Shown here piece by piece: positions 7,671-9,210 of a stretch of DNA of 9,210 nucleotides (the stretch's first letter is position 1; every line of letters starts with the position of its first letter). A program made the translations under genes and the position numbers. Source of the DNA: Paracoccaceae bacterium (GTDB taxonomy: Bacteria > Pseudomonadota > Alphaproteobacteria > Rhodobacterales > Rhodobacteraceae); the NCBI GenBank assembly GCA_027069385.1, contig JALXER010000013.1, positions 1 to 9,210 on the forward strand, in the 5' to 3' direction. The notes below the pieces were generated by a model, which was not told the origin of the DNA, searched no databases, and saw only the letters and a list, made by a program, of their open reading frames with translations.

Positions 7671-7742
7671 CCCCCCTAACGTCGGCGGGGAAAACCCGTG
7701 CGCGTCCCTCCCCCCGTTCACGGGGGGAGGTTAGGAGGGGGG
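7671..7742. repeat. REP-like compound palindrome between rpe and gph
   Basis: The 126-bp gap is largely filled by a nested inverted repeat. The outer arms are CCCCCCTAAC (7671-7680) and GTTAGGAGGGGG (from 7730), pairing except for a bulged A at 7736. Inside are a small hairpin, CGGG (7686-7689) with CCCG (7695-7698), and a strong one, CCTCCCCCCG (7707-7716) with CGGGGGGAGG (7721-7730), 10 perfect pairs on loop TTCA. The last base of the strong stem is shared with the outer arm, so the two compete by one pair. Composition and symmetry resemble the dispersed extragenic palindromes of proteobacterial genomes. It begins three bases after the rpe stop. Repetition elsewhere in the genome cannot be shown from this window. 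Confidence 0.5.
7707..7730 (+). terminator. Strong 10-bp hairpin in rpe-gph gap (attenuator or mRNA end candidate)
   Basis: Ten uninterrupted pairs, nearly all G-C, close a TTCA tetraloop, making this the most stable short hairpin between any two genes of the operon. TTAGG follows, not a T-run, so by itself it is a poor intrinsic terminator. It may instead stop 3' exonucleases and mark the end of a cbbF-rpe mRNA, lowering gph-cbbY expression. This is inference from structure and position only. Confidence 0.4.
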
Positions 7743-7783
7743 CACGAGCAAAACAGCAGGCGAGCATTCGCCCCTAGCATTGC

Positions 7784-7788
7784 AAGGA
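7784..7788 (+). promoter_or_regulatory. Ribosome binding site that fixes the gph start at ATG 7795
   Basis: AAGGA lies six bases before ATG 7795. The in-frame TTG at 7780 is upstream of, and almost touches, this site, so it cannot use it. The protein from 7795 begins MPKSVIFDLDGT, the usual distance from the N-terminus to the HAD motif I. Confidence 0.8.
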
Positions 7789-7794
7789 TACCAT

Positions 7795-8427
7795 ATGCCC
7801 AAATCCGTTATCTTCGATCTGGACGGCACCCTGATCGACAGCGCTCCCGATCTGCACGCCGCCGCCAACAAAATGCTGGAAAGCATGGGGCTGAAGGCAC
7901 TTGGCAAGGCGCAGATCATCAGCTTTATCGGCAACGGCGTGCCCAAGCTGGTCGAACGCTGTCTGGCTGTTTACGGGCGCAAATCCGACCCGCAAGCCGT
8001 GGCAACCTATCTCGGGTTTTACGACGCCGACCCGTTCACCCTTACCCGCCCCTATCCGGGTGTGGAAAACTGCCTGAAGGCCCTGAAATCGGCGGGCTGC
8101 AAGCTGGCGGTCTGCACCAACAAACCCGAGGCACCGGCACGGGTCATCCTCGACGGGCTGGGCATGACCCCGTATTTCGACTTTATTGCCGGTGGCGACA
8201 CTTATCCCGCCATGAAACCCGATCCTGCCCCGCTGTTTGGCTGTGCCGAGGCGCTGGGGGGGGAAAGTCTCTATGTCGGGGATTCGGAAACCGACGAAAA
8301 AACAGCCACCAATGCGAACATGCCCTTTGCCCTGTTCGAAGGGGGGTATCGCAAAACACCGGTTTCGGAAATGCGCCACGATCTGGCATTCACCGATTTC
8401 GCCGATCTGACAAGGTTCGCCACATGA
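7795..8427 (+). CDS. gph: Phosphoglycolate phosphatase (HAD superfamily)
   Basis: Predicted to hydrolyse 2-phosphoglycolate, the toxic product of RuBisCO oxygenation, to glycolate (cbbZ role). From ATG 7795 it has 210 residues, slightly below the usual ~220. All four HAD motifs are present: motif I FDLDGT with nucleophile D8 and acid/base D10, motif II CTNKPE with T108, motif III MKPDPAP with K141, and motif IV GDSETD with D163 and D167. The helical cap lies between motifs I and II, as in subfamily IA. CTNKPE, KPDPAP and GDSETD are typical of proteobacterial Gph. Its stop overlaps the cbbY start (ATGA), so the two are translationally coupled. Form II RuBisCO discriminates poorly against O2, which makes this neighbour biochemically sensible. 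Other small phosphate-ester substrates cannot be excluded from sequence alone. Confidence 0.92.
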   Translation: MPKSVIFDLDGTLIDSAPDLHAAANKMLESMGLKALGKAQIISFIGNGVPKLVERCLAVYGRKSDPQAVATYLGFYDADPFTLTRPYPGVENCLKALKSAGCKLAVCTNKPEAPARVILDGLGMTPYFDFIAGGDTYPAMKPDPAPLFGCAEALGGESLYVGDSETDEKTATNANMPFALFEGGYRKTPVSEMRHDLAFTDFADLTRFAT

Positions 8428-9095
8428 CCAAAGCCCTGATTTTCGATGTCGACGGCACGCTTGCCAAAACCGAAGAGGCCCACCGGCAGGCGTTCAACGA
8501 TACGTTCAGAGCGGCAGGGATGGACTGGCACTGGGACGTGCCCATGTACGCGGTGCTGCTGAAAACCACCGGCGGCAAAGAGCGCATGGCCGAATACCAG
8601 AAAACCCACCGGCCCATTGGCCCGCAACTGGACTGGCAGCAGATCAAAACCCTGCATGCACAAAAAACTGCCCGCTATGTGGAAATTCTGGCAACCGGTG
8701 GCCTGCGCTTGCGCGAGGGGGTGGCCGATCTGATCAAACGGGCAACCGCAGCGGGCCTGCGGTTGGCCATCGCCACCACCACCAGCCGCCCCAACGTGAA
8801 TGCGCTGACCGCCTGTTGCTGGGGCAAAACCCCCGAAGATATTTTCGAGGTCATCGCGACCGGTGAACAGGTCAAGGCCAAAAAGCCGGCCCCCGACCTG
8901 TTTCAACTGGCGCTCGAAGGCCTGAACCTGCCCGCCGCTGATTGCCTCGCTTTCGAGGATTCCCGCAACGGGCTGCTCTCTGCCACTGGCGCGGGCCTGC
9001 GTACCATCGTCACCCCCGGTCGCTATACCGAAAACGATGACTTCACCGGTGCAACCAGCGTTATCCCCTCGCTACTCGACTTCCGGATCCCATAG
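8424..9095 (+). CDS. cbbY: CbbY, predicted xylulose-1,5-bisphosphate phosphatase (HAD superfamily)
   Basis: The 223-residue HAD phosphatase closely resembles Rhodobacter sphaeroides CbbY, known to dephosphorylate xylulose-1,5-bisphosphate, an inhibitory by-product of RuBisCO catalysis. Seen: motif I FDVDGT with D8 and D10, followed by LAKTEEAHRQAFN with E17 and H20 in the substrate region; the cap signature TTGGKERM (48-55); motif II ATTTSRPNV with T118/T119; motif III AKKPAPD with K153/K154; and motif IV FEDSRNG with E178 and D179. TTGGKERM and the second motif mark it as CbbY rather than a second Gph or beta-phosphoglucomutase. The ATG overlaps the gph stop by four bases and has no separate strong ribosome binding site, so it probably relies on reinitiation. 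It is the last gene before a hairpin cluster. Family assignment is firm; the exact substrate is inferred. Confidence 0.92.
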   Translation: MTKALIFDVDGTLAKTEEAHRQAFNDTFRAAGMDWHWDVPMYAVLLKTTGGKERMAEYQKTHRPIGPQLDWQQIKTLHAQKTARYVEILATGGLRLREGVADLIKRATAAGLRLAIATTTSRPNVNALTACCWGKTPEDIFEVIATGEQVKAKKPAPDLFQLALEGLNLPAADCLAFEDSRNGLLSATGAGLRTIVTPGRYTENDDFTGATSVIPSLLDFRIP

Positions 9096-9120
9096 CTGCA
9101 ATACAGGGCTCCCGCAGTCC

Positions 9121-9152
9121 AGCCTTTTGTTTGGCAAGCCAAACAAAAGGCT
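9121..9152. terminator. Long perfect inverted repeat after cbbY, likely operon terminator
   Basis: AGCCTTTTGTTTGGC (9121-9135) is followed by two bases and then its exact reverse complement (9138-9152): 15 pairs without a mismatch, or 14 with loop CAAG. It begins 26 bases after the cbbY stop. TCCCTTTGGG follows, only a weak T-tract, so classical rho-independent termination is plausible but not clear-cut. The stem is more A/T-rich than every other hairpin here. Its perfect symmetry would also suit a bidirectional terminator if a convergent gene lies beyond the window. Confidence 0.6.
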
Positions 9153-9164
9153 TCCCTTTGGGCC

Positions 9165-9201
9165 GGGCCGACCTTCGGTCGGCCCCTGGGGGCCAGCCCC
9201 C
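9165..9201. repeat. Two tandem GC-rich hairpins at the window end
   Basis: GGGCCGACC (9165-9173) pairs with GGTCGGCCC (9177-9185) around TTC, nine pairs. GGGGGC (9188-9193) pairs with GCCCCC (9196-9201), although its 2-base loop means fewer pairs would form in practice. They follow the 9121-9152 repeat closely and run on into CCTACCCCCG at the edge. The composition resembles GC-rich extragenic elements found behind genes in Rhodobacterales, but copy number cannot be judged here. No open frame with recognisable protein content lies in 9096-9210. Confidence 0.45.
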
Positions 9202-9210
9202 CTACCCCCG

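Noticed and set aside
7780..7794. Possible TTG start for gph giving five extra residues.
   Set aside because: The AAGGA site at 7784-7788 would lie inside the coding region, whereas it is well placed for ATG 7795, which also gives the usual N-terminus.
7698..8423. The cbbY reading frame stays open upstream through the rpe-gph gap and all of gph, suggesting a 465-residue fusion.
   Set aside because: The upstream part overlaps gph out of frame and its translation is Arg/Gly-rich without motifs, while CbbY has its own normal N-terminus MTKALIFDVDGT at 8424.
1..9210. CRISPR arrays, tRNA or rRNA genes, insertion sequences and phage genes.
   Set aside because: No regularly spaced direct repeats, RNA gene signatures, transposase motifs or phage proteins were seen; coding sequence is nearly continuous and metabolic throughout.

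Overview
The window is nearly all one Calvin-Benson-Bassham (CBB) carbon-fixation operon on the + strand. The order is cbbF (3' end only), cbbP, cbbT, gap (cbbG), cbbA, cbbM, rpe (cbbE), gph (cbbZ), cbbY. The first six genes follow the order I recall for the Rhodobacter sphaeroides cbbII (form II RuBisCO) operon. The phosphoribulokinase also matches the published R. sphaeroides residue numbering position for position. With the high G+C content, Shine-Dalgarno sites of the AGGAG/AAGGA type and many GC-rich stem-loops, this suggests an alphaproteobacterium, most likely Rhodobacterales. I cannot name a genus. Any upstream regulator (normally cbbR) lies outside the window.

Layout: 2-463 is the C-terminal part of class I fructose-1,6-bisphosphatase; 476-1348 phosphoribulokinase; 1351-3315 transketolase; 3320-4318 glyceraldehyde-3-phosphate dehydrogenase; 4370-5419 class II fructose-bisphosphate aldolase; 5536-6921 form II RuBisCO; 6979-7668 ribulose-phosphate 3-epimerase; 7795-8427 phosphoglycolate phosphatase; 8424-9095 CbbY, a HAD phosphatase. 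The first four genes are packed with gaps of 2-12 bp. Later gaps are longer (51, 116, 57 and 126 bp) and each holds a stem-loop, so cbbM is bracketed by hairpins. The last two genes overlap by ATGA. After cbbY, 9096-9210 holds no gene but three successive hairpins. No gene-free stretch exceeds 300 bases.

Working together: PRK makes ribulose-1,5-bisphosphate, CbbM carboxylates it, GAPDH works in the reduction phase, and aldolase, FBPase, transketolase and epimerase regenerate ribulose-5-phosphate. Gph removes 2-phosphoglycolate made by RuBisCO oxygenation. CbbY probably removes xylulose-1,5-bisphosphate, an inhibitory RuBisCO misfire product.

I find no undescribed system. All nine genes are intact where visible, and every catalytic residue I checked is present. 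The points worth a second look are the non-coding structures (stem-loops around cbbM, a REP-like palindrome between rpe and gph, a hairpin cluster after cbbY), and a metabolite-repair phosphatase linked to form II rather than form I RuBisCO.
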